Shown here: piece after piece, positions 24,591 to 29,115 of the stretch
How positions within the stretch are numbered: the stretch's first letter is position 1
Layout: every line of letters begins with the position of its first letter
From: a virus
Virus record (IMG/VR): IMGVR_UViG_3300031364_000010
Location: 1-37,006 of that record
DNA length: 37,006 bases
Reading direction: 5' to 3' (one strand)
Translations under genes and position numbers: made by a program
The notes under the pieces: generated by a model
Told to the model about the DNA's origin: nothing
The model's input: only the letters and a program-made list of their open reading frames with translations
The model's database searches: none

Positions 24591-24959
24591 GTGAAGGAGG
24601 TTATTAAATATGCGATTATTATTGCTATTAGTTTTGCTGTTGGTTTTGATCTATCCTGGTTTGTACGCGGAGCATTGTCTTACGGACTGGGAATGGAACG
24701 AGTTACAACAAGCATACAAAATCTTAGGGCAGGAATCGCCACGGCTACGGCTGCTCAACGTGCAGCTTCAGGCTACGGTCGAGAAATTGTCGGAACAGCT
24801 CGGCATATCGGAAACAGCATTGACAAGCTCGACGATGCTGTTAGACGGATTGGAAGCGTATTGGAAGCAGTACAGCGCCGCGAAGGAAACGGAAATCTGG
24901 ATTTATCGGGGCGTAATAGTGATAGCGGCCGGCGTTATTATCTATTTGGTGGTGACTAA
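24591..24959 (+). CDS. spanin-like membrane protein, outer frame of an overlapping pair, 122 aa
   Basis: GTG start at 24591 directly after the previous stop, with GGGAGGG four bases upstream. An N-terminal hydrophobic segment (VIKYAIIIAISFAVGF) is followed by a long helix (VTTSIQNLRAGIATATAAQR; IGNSIDKLDDAVRRIGSV) and a polar end: the build of an i-spanin. It is overlapped over nearly its whole length by the gene at 24610 in another frame. Both frames have their own ribosome site. Confidence 0.55.
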   Translation: MKEVIKYAIIIAISFAVGFDLSWFVRGALSYGLGMERVTTSIQNLRAGIATATAAQRAASGYGREIVGTARHIGNSIDKLDDAVRRIGSVLEAVQRREGNGNLDLSGRNSDSGRRYYLFGGD

Positions 24960-24963
24960 TTAG
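24610..24963 (+). CDS. membrane-bound coiled-coil protein nested in the 24591 gene, 117 aa
   Basis: ATG at 24610; GGAGG at 24597-24601 lies eight bases upstream, inside the first codons of the gene at 24591. It has an N-terminal signal-like helix (MRLLLLLVLLLVLIYPGLYA), then LTDWEWNELQQAYKIL, a coiled coil (VEKLSEQLGISETAL) and a C-terminal hydrophobic helix (IWIYRGVIVIAAGVIIYLVV). Proteins of this build (ltdxEw...coiled coil...C-terminal TM) are common in phage lysis regions. There is no lipobox, so it is not a classic o-spanin. Confidence 0.7.
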   Translation: MRLLLLLVLLLVLIYPGLYAEHCLTDWEWNELQQAYKILGQESPRLRLLNVQLQATVEKLSEQLGISETALTSSTMLLDGLEAYWKQYSAAKETEIWIYRGVIVIAAGVIIYLVVTN

Positions 24964-24971
24964 GAGGGATT

Positions 24972-25478
24972 ATGTTTACACAATATTTTAAGAGCTTATC
25001 AAAAAATTATCAGTTTGAATCAGGGAAAATAAAACAGAATGATCCCAGATTGCTTCCCAAAATACGTGTCTATGGATGCTTTTTCCGGTCATTGGCCGGT
25101 ATCGCCGAAACACATTTGCAAAAATATTTGACCGCAAATCAAATCAATTATATTTATGCTGAATGTTCGCAGAATCCGTCCATCATGAATGAAAATTGTT
25201 TCATGGGGGTTAATAGCGCATCGGTAATTAAATATGCGTCGCAGGAATTGGGGCATAATTTAGATGCATTCAGGCGTGGCATTTTTGAAAAAAATGTTTT
25301 TACTTTTTGGGAAACAGGACATGAAAATTATACCGACACAATTATTAAATACAAAACGAAATCAGGAGCCCATTTTTGCCAGGCTGATAAATCAATGCGT
25401 GAAATATGGGATCCATGGGCGGGAAAAGTAAAAAAACTCTATCGACAAAGTGTATCTCTTTTCGAGGTGATAGCATAA
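24972..25478 (+). CDS. putative lysis-region hydrolase, DUF261-like
   Basis: ATG at 24972 after AGGAGGGATT. The 168-residue product has a Cys in VYGCFFRSLAGIAE (about 36), GHENYTD with HFCQADK (His about 132) and DPWAGKVKKLY near the end. Cys followed by His followed by Asp, with the DPW end, is the order of a papain-like amidase/peptidase. The phrases recall DUF261 proteins of Borrelia and related phages, from memory only. It is the best candidate for an endolysin, since no other gene here looks like one. Confidence 0.55.
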   Translation: MFTQYFKSLSKNYQFESGKIKQNDPRLLPKIRVYGCFFRSLAGIAETHLQKYLTANQINYIYAECSQNPSIMNENCFMGVNSASVIKYASQELGHNLDAFRRGIFEKNVFTFWETGHENYTDTIIKYKTKSGAHFCQADKSMREIWDPWAGKVKKLYRQSVSLFEVIA

Positions 25479-25501
25479 AAAAAGCCCCCGTTTCCGGGGG
25501 C
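25477..25501 (-). terminator. intrinsic terminator of the minus-strand operon, between convergent operons
   Basis: On the minus strand GCCCCCGG-type stem (25484-25501, seven pairs around a four-base loop) is followed by seven U (25483-25477), a strong intrinsic terminator. On the plus strand the same stem has no U tract, so it would stop plus-strand transcripts from the lysis genes only weakly. Confidence 0.85.
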
Positions 25502-25504
25502 CTT

Positions 25505-25580
25505 ACTGTTGATGATTTTTAGCAATCATCCGCTGTCCGGGATTGGCGCGGGTGACCCGGCATACCCGTAAAAAAAGGAG
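25505..25580 (-). other. structured 3' untranslated region of the minus operon
   Basis: Minus-strand RNA here has GGTATGC (complementary to GCATACC in the spacer before the 25940 start), CCGGG/CCCGG arms, and a seven-pair hairpin GATGATT/AATCATC. No gene is supported. It may be the 3' partner that closes the last cistron of the operon, in a weaker form of the arrangement at 26949-28625. Confidence 0.45.
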
Positions 25581-25583
25581 GTA

Positions 25584-25940
25584 TTATTTGATCAAAGCCA
25601 TGCGGCCCTTGATCGTTATATACAACTTTTCGCCGGTCCATACTGTCTTTTGTTTTTGTGCTTGCATTACTCCATGACTGCAGGTGTGTATAAAACCAAT
25701 CTCCAACCAATCAAAATTGATCCCAAAATTGAAAGTATAGTCCGCCTGATATGGGGCAAATCCATATCCGGTAATAGAGTTGTTAAAATAGGTTATGACA
25801 TTGGCTTTAACGAATATCATTTCGCAGATTTCAAATCCTACCTGCAGGTCCGCGAAATCTGAGACAGATCCAGCTTGGATCAACGGCACACCAGATTGGA
25901 TGCCCATGGTCAGGGAAAACAACATTATCAATAATTGCAT
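25584..25940 (-). CDS. exported beta-rich protein, 118 aa
   Basis: ATG at 25940 (minus) with GAGGAGG seven bases upstream; an ATG at 25982 would include the upstream hairpins and is unlikely. The product begins with a signal-like segment (MQLLIMLFSLTMGIQSG) and continues with alternating strands (YQADYTFNFGINFDWLEIGF, then IHTCSHGV). The pattern of aromatic girdles and short turns is that of a small outer-membrane or surface protein. A role in superinfection exclusion is possible but not shown. Last cistron before the terminator. Confidence 0.65.
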   Translation of the reverse strand: MQLLIMLFSLTMGIQSGVPLIQAGSVSDFADLQVGFEICEMIFVKANVITYFNNSITGYGFAPYQADYTFNFGINFDWLEIGFIHTCSHGVMQAQKQKTVWTGEKLYITIKGRMALIK

Positions 25941-25944
25941 TTCG

Positions 25945-26006
25945 CACCTCCTCGGCTTAATAGCCGGTATGCGGTCCCGCATAGTAGCAGGGCCGCACGC
26001 TGGATA
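25945..26006 (-). promoter_or_regulatory. two-hairpin spacer before the exported-protein gene
   Basis: On the minus strand a hairpin GCGGCCCTGC/GCGGGACCGC (one mismatch, loop TACTAT) is followed by CGGCT-ATTA-AGCCG and at once by the ribosome site GAGGAGG. The spacer at 26160-26220 repeats this plan. Parts are complementary to neighbours: CCAGC plus flanking pairs with GCTGG in the 26160 spacer, and GCATACC with GGTATGC after the 25584 stop. This looks like a weaker version of the cassette arms further upstream. Confidence 0.5.
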
Positions 26007-26156
26007 TTAACCATTTGCCCGGAGATAGTTTAATTCTGCTCTTAAAACTCTGGCCGTGTGTTTGATTCTCTGTTCCCGTTCCTCTGCGCTGATTTCTTTT
26101 ACCGGGCGGCCATCATAAAAAAGCTCGCCATTAATTACTCTCATTATTAGTTGCAT
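26007..26156 (-). CDS. small charged protein, 49 aa
   Basis: ATG at 26156 (minus) after AGAAAGGATAATCT; TAA at 26009-26007. The product has a short strand (MRVINGELFYDGRPVK) and one long helix rich in Glu/Arg (ISAEEREQRIKHTARVLRAE). The gene is flanked on both sides by the two-hairpin spacers. No family recognised. It is too short for routine gene calling but has ribosome site, start and tight spacing. Confidence 0.6.
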   Translation of the reverse strand: MQLIMRVINGELFYDGRPVKEISAEEREQRIKHTARVLRAELNYLRANG

Positions 26157-26159
26157 AGA

Positions 26160-26235
26160 TTATCCTTTCTGGCTTAACAGCCAGCACGGCGGCCCGTAAG
26201 CCGCCGCACAAGCTTTTAATCCGGGGCACCTCCTT
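26160..26235 (-). promoter_or_regulatory. two-hairpin spacer before the 49-aa gene
   Basis: Minus-strand RNA forms GCGGCGGC/GCCGCCGT (eight pairs, loop TTACGG) followed by CTGGCT-GTTA-AGCCAG, then AAAGGA. This copies the order of the spacer at 25945-26006. Upstream (26216-26251) there is a 7-11-codon frame ending KGGAPD that includes its own GGAGG; I do not call it a gene. Between 26240 and 26299 I see an AT-rich stretch with a T7 tract and nothing else. Confidence 0.45.
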
Positions 26236-26299
26236 TCATACGTAAATGCATACCAATCGAAAAAAACCAAATAAACGCTTGTAGGCCAACGGCCCCTAT

Positions 26300-26413
26300 T
26301 GCGGGGAGCAGGATTTGAACCTGCACCGACTTCATGGATTGGCCGGGATTTCCACTGTAAGCGCTTGCAGTCCCCATCATCTCGCCATGCGTTACCAATT
26401 CCACCATCCCCGC
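26300..26413 (-). ncRNA. tRNA-like RNA with expanded anticodon region (copy 2)
   Basis: Minus strand. A perfect seven-pair acceptor stem GCGGGGA/TCCCCGC (26407-26413 with 26301-26307) has discriminator A at 26300 and no encoded CCA. A Leu-type D arm reads TGGTGGAATTGGTAACGC. The T arm is perfect, GCAGG-TTCAAAT-CCTGC. In place of a normal anticodon arm, TGGC and GCCA enclose about 40 bases that start GAGA and contain the hairpin ACTG/CAGT with a ten-base loop. At 114 nt it is about 30 nt longer than a tRNA-Leu. No usual seven-base anticodon loop can be drawn. It is transcribed within the minus operon. Confidence 0.65.
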
Positions 26414-26439
26414 ATTAATAATCTATAGAAAAGCGGCCA

Positions 26440-26931
26440 TCATCTCCAAGCCTTTGCTCGGTATTTTTTAATGGCGAATATGTCCCAAAAGGCTTTCTGC
26501 CTGATCTTCACCCATGTGTCATAGGCTGGCTTTACGACAATATCATATTCGTCAAAGAGCGGATCCCCAGTAATCTCATATTTATCATAGGCCGCCTGCC
26601 TTATCTTCTCATATTTATCATAGGCTGGTTGTTCAATATTATAATATTTGGCACAACCTTGCTGATTCAATAATCTAACGTCAAGACCTATTCCCCGGAA
26701 CTTTACGTTTTTAATGGCGTCCGCTATTTCTTGGGGAAAGTTTTTCGGCGATGAAAAATCGGTACATTCTTTATGTATGCCTCTATTCTGCAAGTCATAA
26801 AAAATTTCAATCGCCCCATGGCCAGATATATCTGCCATATCAATATATGTTGCTCGCTTATCCCTTAGACACTCTTTGGTTAGATAATATAGCGTGTCTT
26901 TGTATTCTATCCAGCTTACAAAATCACACAT
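26440..26931 (-). CDS. protein with five 11-residue repeats, 163 aa
   Basis: ATG at 26931 (minus) after AAGGAGGTTTTCT. The N-terminal 95 residues form a mixed domain (SWIEYKDTLYYLTKECLRDK, HGAIEIFYDLQ). The C-terminal part has five consecutive 11-residue units with consensus AYDKYEKIRQx (PAYDKYEKIRQ, AAYDKYEITGD, PLFDEYDIVVK, PAYDTWVKIRQ, KAFWDIFAIKK). Such YxxY/K hendecad repeats occur in several phage and prophage proteins of unknown function and probably form an extended helix. Its 3' flank carries a second potential partner for the 27297-27313 arm. Confidence 0.75.
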   Translation of the reverse strand: MCDFVSWIEYKDTLYYLTKECLRDKRATYIDMADISGHGAIEIFYDLQNRGIHKECTDFSSPKNFPQEIADAIKNVKFRGIGLDVRLLNQQGCAKYYNIEQPAYDKYEKIRQAAYDKYEITGDPLFDEYDIVVKPAYDTWVKIRQKAFWDIFAIKKYRAKAWR

Positions 26932-26942
26932 AGAAAACCTCC

Positions 26943-27065
26943 TTATTTTGATAGTCTATAGAGCGGCCCAGAGAGCAAGCAGCCAGCTTCGCAGAGCCGT
27001 CGTCTCCACTGATTGTCTGCCATATACCAGTAACGGGAATATGTTATCTGGTTCCTCCAGGCCAT
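26943..27065 (-). CDS. possible 40-aa ORF inside cassette 5
   Basis: ATG at 27065 (minus) lies seven bases after the previous stop; TAA at 26945-26943 overlaps the ribosome site of the next gene (TAAGGAGG). The product would be basic and Trp-rich (MAWRNQITYSRYWYMAD, then NQWRRRLCEAG). There is no clear Shine-Dalgarno. The same bases also form part of the long 3' hairpin of the cassette, so it may be noncoding structure instead. Confidence 0.3.
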   Translation of the reverse strand: MAWRNQITYSRYWYMADNQWRRRLCEAGCLLSGPLYRLSK

Positions 27066-27313
27066 GCTCTTATTACTCAATTTCGATCATGTCAAAATGC
27101 ACGCAAGCTGTAATTTCCGATTTATCATTTATCAGCAGAATATATCCTTTGGGAAAATGGCATTTTATTTCCCATTCCCATGATAATACATATTCTGTTC
27201 CATCGTTAATATCATTACTTCCAACATGAGAAACAATAATTTGTTTTTCAGATTTTAAAACTTTAACACAAACCATAAGACCTCCTCTGAGCATATCGCT
27301 CTATAGACTATCA
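26949..27313 (-). repeat. complementary-arm cassette 5
   Basis: Minus-strand arm TGATAGTCTATAGAGCG (27313-27297), before the ribosome site of the 27276 gene, pairs perfectly over 17 bases with CGCTCTATAGACTATCA (26965-26949), after it. Next to the 5' arm, GAGC-GATAT-GCTC forms a local hairpin that ends just before AGAGGAGG. The 3' side has GAGC...GGCC/GGCC-GCTC, enclosing about 90 extra bases (a possible 40-codon ORF at 27065-26943). The 5' arm can also pair with 26428-26416 (13 pairs, two G-U). Confidence 0.8.
27073..27276 (-). CDS. hypothetical protein, 67 aa (cassette 5)
   Basis: ATG at 27276 (minus) with AGAGGAGG six bases upstream; an earlier ATG at 27294 would fall inside the local hairpin. 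The product is beta-rich: VCVKVLKSEKQIIVSHVGS, TEYVLSWEWEIKC, KGYILLINDKSEITACV. No family recognised. TAA is followed almost at once by the 3' hairpin, as in the other cassettes. Confidence 0.65.
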   Translation of the reverse strand: MVCVKVLKSEKQIIVSHVGSNDINDGTEYVLSWEWEIKCHFPKGYILLINDKSEITACVHFDMIEIE

Positions 27314-27316
27314 GTT

Positions 27317-27654
27317 GTTTGCAGATTATAGAGCCGCCGGAGAAAACTCCGGCGATTGGCCCTTAATTTTTTATGCGTATATGCATCCGTGTGGTCAGTG
27401 ACCCGTGTTGCCATATTTGCCCGTATCGATTATGAGAATCTGTCGTTAATTCATTGTTTTGCTGAAAATAACCAGTCTGGCCAAAATGTTTTTTTATTGC
27501 TCGCTCAATAGCAATATTTGGATCGGATGTGTTGTGATTACTAATCCACTCCTCTCCATTATTTCTGCATTCCTCAATAATAACTACCATAATATTCCCC
27601 CGCGTTGGTCGTCACCATATTTCCGAACCTATACAGGCTCTACAATCTGCAAAC
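27317..27654 (-). repeat. complementary-arm cassette 4
   Basis: Minus-strand arm GTTTGCAGATTGTAGAGCC (27654-27636) pairs with GGCTCTATAATCTGCAAAC (27335-27317) over 19 bases, one of them G-U. The 5' side adds the hairpin GAGCC-TGTATA-GGTTC, the 3' side GGGC-CAAT-CGCCGGAG-TTTT-CTCCGGCG-GCTC starting right after the stop. It encloses the gene at 27590-27363. Two bases separate its 5' arm from the 3' arm of cassette 3. Confidence 0.85.
27363..27590 (-). CDS. hypothetical protein, 75 aa (cassette 4)
   Basis: ATG at 27590 (minus) after GGGGGAATATT. The product opens with a strand (MVVIIEECRNNGEEWIS), then a helix (NIAIERAIKKHFGQTGYFQ) and a His/Thr-rich end. No family recognised. Stop TAA lies just before the GC-rich 3' hairpin. 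Confidence 0.65.
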   Translation of the reverse strand: MVVIIEECRNNGEEWISNHNTSDPNIAIERAIKKHFGQTGYFQQNNELTTDSHNRYGQIWQHGSLTTRMHIRIKN

Positions 27655-27699
27655 GTGATACTACCTCACGAGCCGCCCCGTTTCCGAGGCGCGGCCCAG

Positions 27700-27858
27700 T
27701 TAACTAATTTTTGTAATTACTTTCCTCAAGCAATTAGTGCAATATCCGTTTTTCACATTAGTATGCTTACACTCCGTGCCGAACCGCTTTTTCCCCTGTT
27801 CGTGCATATATTCATACAGTTCTTGTTGTGTCGGATGCATAATATCTTTTATGTCCAC
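27700..27858 (-). CDS. small zinc-knuckle-like protein, 52 aa (cassette 3, second gene)
   Basis: GTG start at 27858 (minus) after GGGGGTGAAGT, overlapping the end of the preceding gene by ten bases; TAA at 27702-27700. The product has a helix (TQQELYEYMHEQGKKRF) followed by ECKHTNVKNGYCTNC, a possible C-H-C-C metal site, and a basic tail. No family recognised. Confidence 0.6.
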   Translation of the reverse strand: MDIKDIMHPTQQELYEYMHEQGKKRFGTECKHTNVKNGYCTNCLRKVITKIS

Positions 27859-28058
27859 ACTTCACCCCCTTTTTTGTAACTTTCATATTTTTGAAGCGCT
27901 TTTTGATGTTGAGAAAATTTAAATGCTTCACAAGATCCATTATTTTTGAAAATAGTAACCATATATTCCGTTGTCGATAATTCATCTAAATAAACATCAG
28001 CCCATCCTAATACTTTGAACCTAACAGTATATTTTGATGGTTTGTTTTCTTTTATCAT
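27849..28058 (-). CDS. hypothetical protein, 69 aa (cassette 3, first gene)
   Basis: ATG at 28058 (minus) with GGAGG five bases upstream. A frame reading back to 28328 would pass through two hairpins and is a shadow in its first half. The product is beta-rich (SKYTVRFKVLGWADVYLDEL, TTEYMVTIFKNNG) with a helix (QHQKALQKYESYKKG). No family recognised. Confidence 0.65.
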   Translation of the reverse strand: MIKENKPSKYTVRFKVLGWADVYLDELSTTEYMVTIFKNNGSCEAFKFSQHQKALQKYESYKKGGEVWT

Positions 28059-28099
28059 TTTAACCTCCATGAGCATATAAGCTCGTGAGATAGTATCGC

Positions 28100-28368
28100 C
28101 ACAAGGCACTATAGAGCCGCCCCCGTGTGGGGGCTGTGCTCTGTTACGCATTATCTTTGATGTACTGTTCTGCTTCTTTTTCTGTTTCAAACCAATCGCC
28201 TTTTTCTGTGTTTTCTTCACCGTCGGCGAGAACAACATAATAATGAGCAGGAGACGTAAACTCTCCATCATCATTTGTGCTTCTCTCAAAATCTGCAACT
28301 CTGGTTTTACATATATGCATAATAACACCTCCTTAGTGTGTGAGCTTAAAGCTCTACAGTGCCTTGTG
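28100..28368 (-). repeat. complementary-arm cassette 2
   Basis: Minus-strand arm CACAAGGCACTGTAGAGC (28368-28351) pairs with GCTCTATAGTGCCTTGTG (28117-28100) over 18 bases with one G-U. The 5' side has GAGC-TTTAA-GCTC, the 3' side GAGC-ACA-GCCCCC-ACAC-GGGGGC-G-GCTC. It encloses the gene at 28320-28144. Two-base linkers separate it from cassettes 1 and 3. Confidence 0.88.
28144..28320 (-). CDS. hypothetical protein, 58 aa (cassette 2)
   Basis: ATG at 28320 (minus) after AAGGAGGTGTTATT. The product is acidic: MHICKTRVADFERSTNDDGE, a strand AHYYVVLADGEE and a helix KEAEQYIKDNA. The opening and acid end recall small phage host-takeover proteins in composition only. No family recognised. A longer frame across this region is in another phase. 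Confidence 0.65.
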   Translation of the reverse strand: MHICKTRVADFERSTNDDGEFTSPAHYYVVLADGEENTEKGDWFETEKEAEQYIKDNA

Positions 28369-28370
28369 TT

Positions 28371-28625
28371 ATTGACAGCCTATAGAGCGGCCCCGTCTCC
28401 GGGGCTGCGCTCTTATTCGGTTTCGTTTGTTACGCCAAACTGACCTTTTTTTGTTTCAGCATAAATGCCAAAACTTTCTTCATTCGTTTCGAAAATCTGA
28501 ACATTATCCGCATAATCGGGTTCGTCAAGTTTTAATTGCGCTGCATAATTTTTAGCGGCTGATATGTTGTTAAAATATTTAGTCATGTAACACCTCCTGA
28601 GCTTTTCGCTCTACAGGCTGTCAAT
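28371..28625 (-). repeat. complementary-arm cassette 1
   Basis: Minus-strand arm ATTGACAGCCTGTAGAGC (28625-28608) pairs with GCTCTATAGGCTGTCAAT (28388-28371) over 18 bases with one G-U. The 5' side has GAGC-GAAAA-GCTC directly before AGGAGG; the 3' side has GAGC-GCA-GCCCC-GGAGAC-GGGGC-C-GCTC starting at the stop codon. It encloses the gene at 28586-28413 and is the first cassette of the transcript. Confidence 0.88.
28413..28586 (-). CDS. hypothetical protein, 57 aa (cassette 1)
   Basis: ATG at 28586 (minus) after AGGAGGTGTTAC; TAA at 28415-28413. The product starts with a helix (YFNNISAAKNYAAQLKLD) and continues acidic with strands (VQIFETNEESFGIYAET). No family recognised. First cistron of the minus operon. 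Confidence 0.65.
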   Translation of the reverse strand: MTKYFNNISAAKNYAAQLKLDEPDYADNVQIFETNEESFGIYAETKKGQFGVTNETE

Positions 28626-28733
28626 CCCTTCTCTTTCCATTTTCGCTTCCAGGCTACCGAGGGACTTTCTTTCGCCGCTCTGCGCTACTCCGTGCCACCT
28701 TGCCGGCTCCCGTGACTGTTATTGTCACTCTCT
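28590..28733 (-). promoter_or_regulatory. GC-rich structured leader of the minus operon
   Basis: About 145 bases lie between the predicted transcription start (near 28733) and the first gene. They hold GTGAC/GTCAC around a seven-base loop at the very 5' end, then a GC-rich part in which GGGA-GCCG can pair with CGGC and TCCC, clearly richer in GC than the surroundings. A nine-codon frame (MEREGIDSL, stop TAG) reads into the first cassette arm. No known RNA family was recognised. Confidence 0.5.
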
Positions 28734-28739
28734 AATTAT

Positions 28740-28768
28740 AATATAGCACATATCAGTGTAGATGTCAA
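28740..28768 (-). promoter_or_regulatory. strong sigma70-type promoter of the minus operon
   Basis: Minus strand: TTGACA (28768-28763), 17-bp spacer, TATATT (28745-28740), followed by ATAATT. Nearly consensus. It lies just upstream of the GC-rich leader and downstream of the HTH gene, whose transcripts may also read into the operon, because no terminator separates them. Confidence 0.85.
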
Positions 28769-28787
28769 GAGTTTTGTGTAAAAAGTT

Positions 28788-29030
28788 TTATTTTTTTTCG
28801 GTTTTTTTGGTTTTTTCAGCTACACGCTTGTGTAGTGTTTTTTGGCGCAAATTGGCAATATCTGGATTGCCGACACCGGGGCGGTTGCGGAAAAAATTGA
28901 GATCAGACTTGGAGAAGATTTTAAGTCGCTTACCAACTGTCTTTCCAAGCTTATACTTGCGTGCATGCTGACGCACGGTTGAAGGGCTGATGCTGATAAT
29001 CTCTGCAATTTGTTCTACAGTATATTCCAT
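28788..29030 (-). CDS. small HTH regulator (MerR/excisionase-like), leaderless
   Basis: ATG at 29030 (minus) gives 80 residues: YTVEQIAEIISISPSTVRQH, then ARKYKLGKTVGKRLKIFSKS, a helix-turn-helix of the MerR/Xis/HTH_17 type with its wing. The C-terminus is basic. An upstream ATG at 29129 would run across both promoters and is rejected. Its promoter places the transcription start only a few bases before the ATG, so the mRNA should be leaderless; no ribosome site exists. It probably controls the divergent promoters. Confidence 0.75.
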   Translation of the reverse strand: MEYTVEQIAEIISISPSTVRQHARKYKLGKTVGKRLKIFSKSDLNFFRNRPGVGNPDIANLRQKTLHKRVAEKTKKTEKK

Positions 29031-29040
29031 ATATATATAT

Positions 29041-29069
29041 ATTGTAGCAAATAAAAATATAATTGTCAA
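29041..29069 (-). promoter_or_regulatory. promoter of the HTH gene
   Basis: Minus strand TTGACA (29069-29064), 17 bp, TACAAT (29046-29041), then ten bases of alternating AT and ATG. The -35 box faces that of the plus-strand promoter nine bases away, so one bound regulator could control both. Confidence 0.85.
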
Positions 29070-29078
29070 CAAAAAAGC

Positions 29079-29107
29079 TTGACAAATACATAATAGTGTG
29101 CTAAGAT
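29079..29107 (+). promoter_or_regulatory. promoter of the recombination operon
   Basis: Plus strand TTGACA (29079-29084), 17 bp, TAAGAT (29102-29107). Together with the minus-strand -35 it forms an inverted repeat TTGTCAA / TTGACAA centred near 29074, a likely operator. Transcription should start near 29114. Confidence 0.82.
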
Positions 29108-29115
29108 AATAATAT

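Larger units (their letters stand above)
27657..28097 (-). repeat. complementary-arm cassette 3
   Basis: Minus-strand arm GATACTATCTCACGAGC (28097-28081) pairs with GCTCGTGAGGTAGTATC (27673-27657) over 17 bases with one G-U. Local hairpins: GAGC-TTATAT-GCTC before the ribosome site and a GGGC...GCTC-closed GC-rich stem with a GAAA loop after the last stop. This is the only cassette that encloses two overlapping genes (28058-27849 and 27858-27700). Confidence 0.85.

Noticed and set aside
26216-26407. A 63-codon minus-strand frame over the tRNA-like RNA
   Set aside because: It covers nearly all of a structured RNA with perfect acceptor and T stems and has no ribosome site; the open frame is incidental.
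26300-26413. A normal tRNA-Leu
   Set aside because: No seven-base anticodon loop on a five-pair stem can be drawn in the expected place, and the element is about 30 bases too long.
27849-28328. A 159-codon minus-strand frame across cassettes 2 and 3
   Set aside because: Its first half runs against a better gene (28320-28144) and through two hairpins and two arms; only the part from 28058 has a ribosome site and fits the cassette plan.
26894-28443. Several plus-strand frames through the minus-strand operon
   Set aside because: None has a ribosome site or familiar sequence, and minus-strand genes with good ribosome sites cover the same bases.
26949-28625. Integron attC sites or a CRISPR array
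   Set aside because: The arms are unique to each unit and complementary within a unit, not direct repeats; there is no integrase, no core-site motif and no cas gene.
26949-28625. Ordinary intrinsic terminators after each small gene
   Set aside because: The GC-rich hairpins are followed by GCTCTATA-type arms, not by U tracts, and a new ribosome site follows within about 60 bases.
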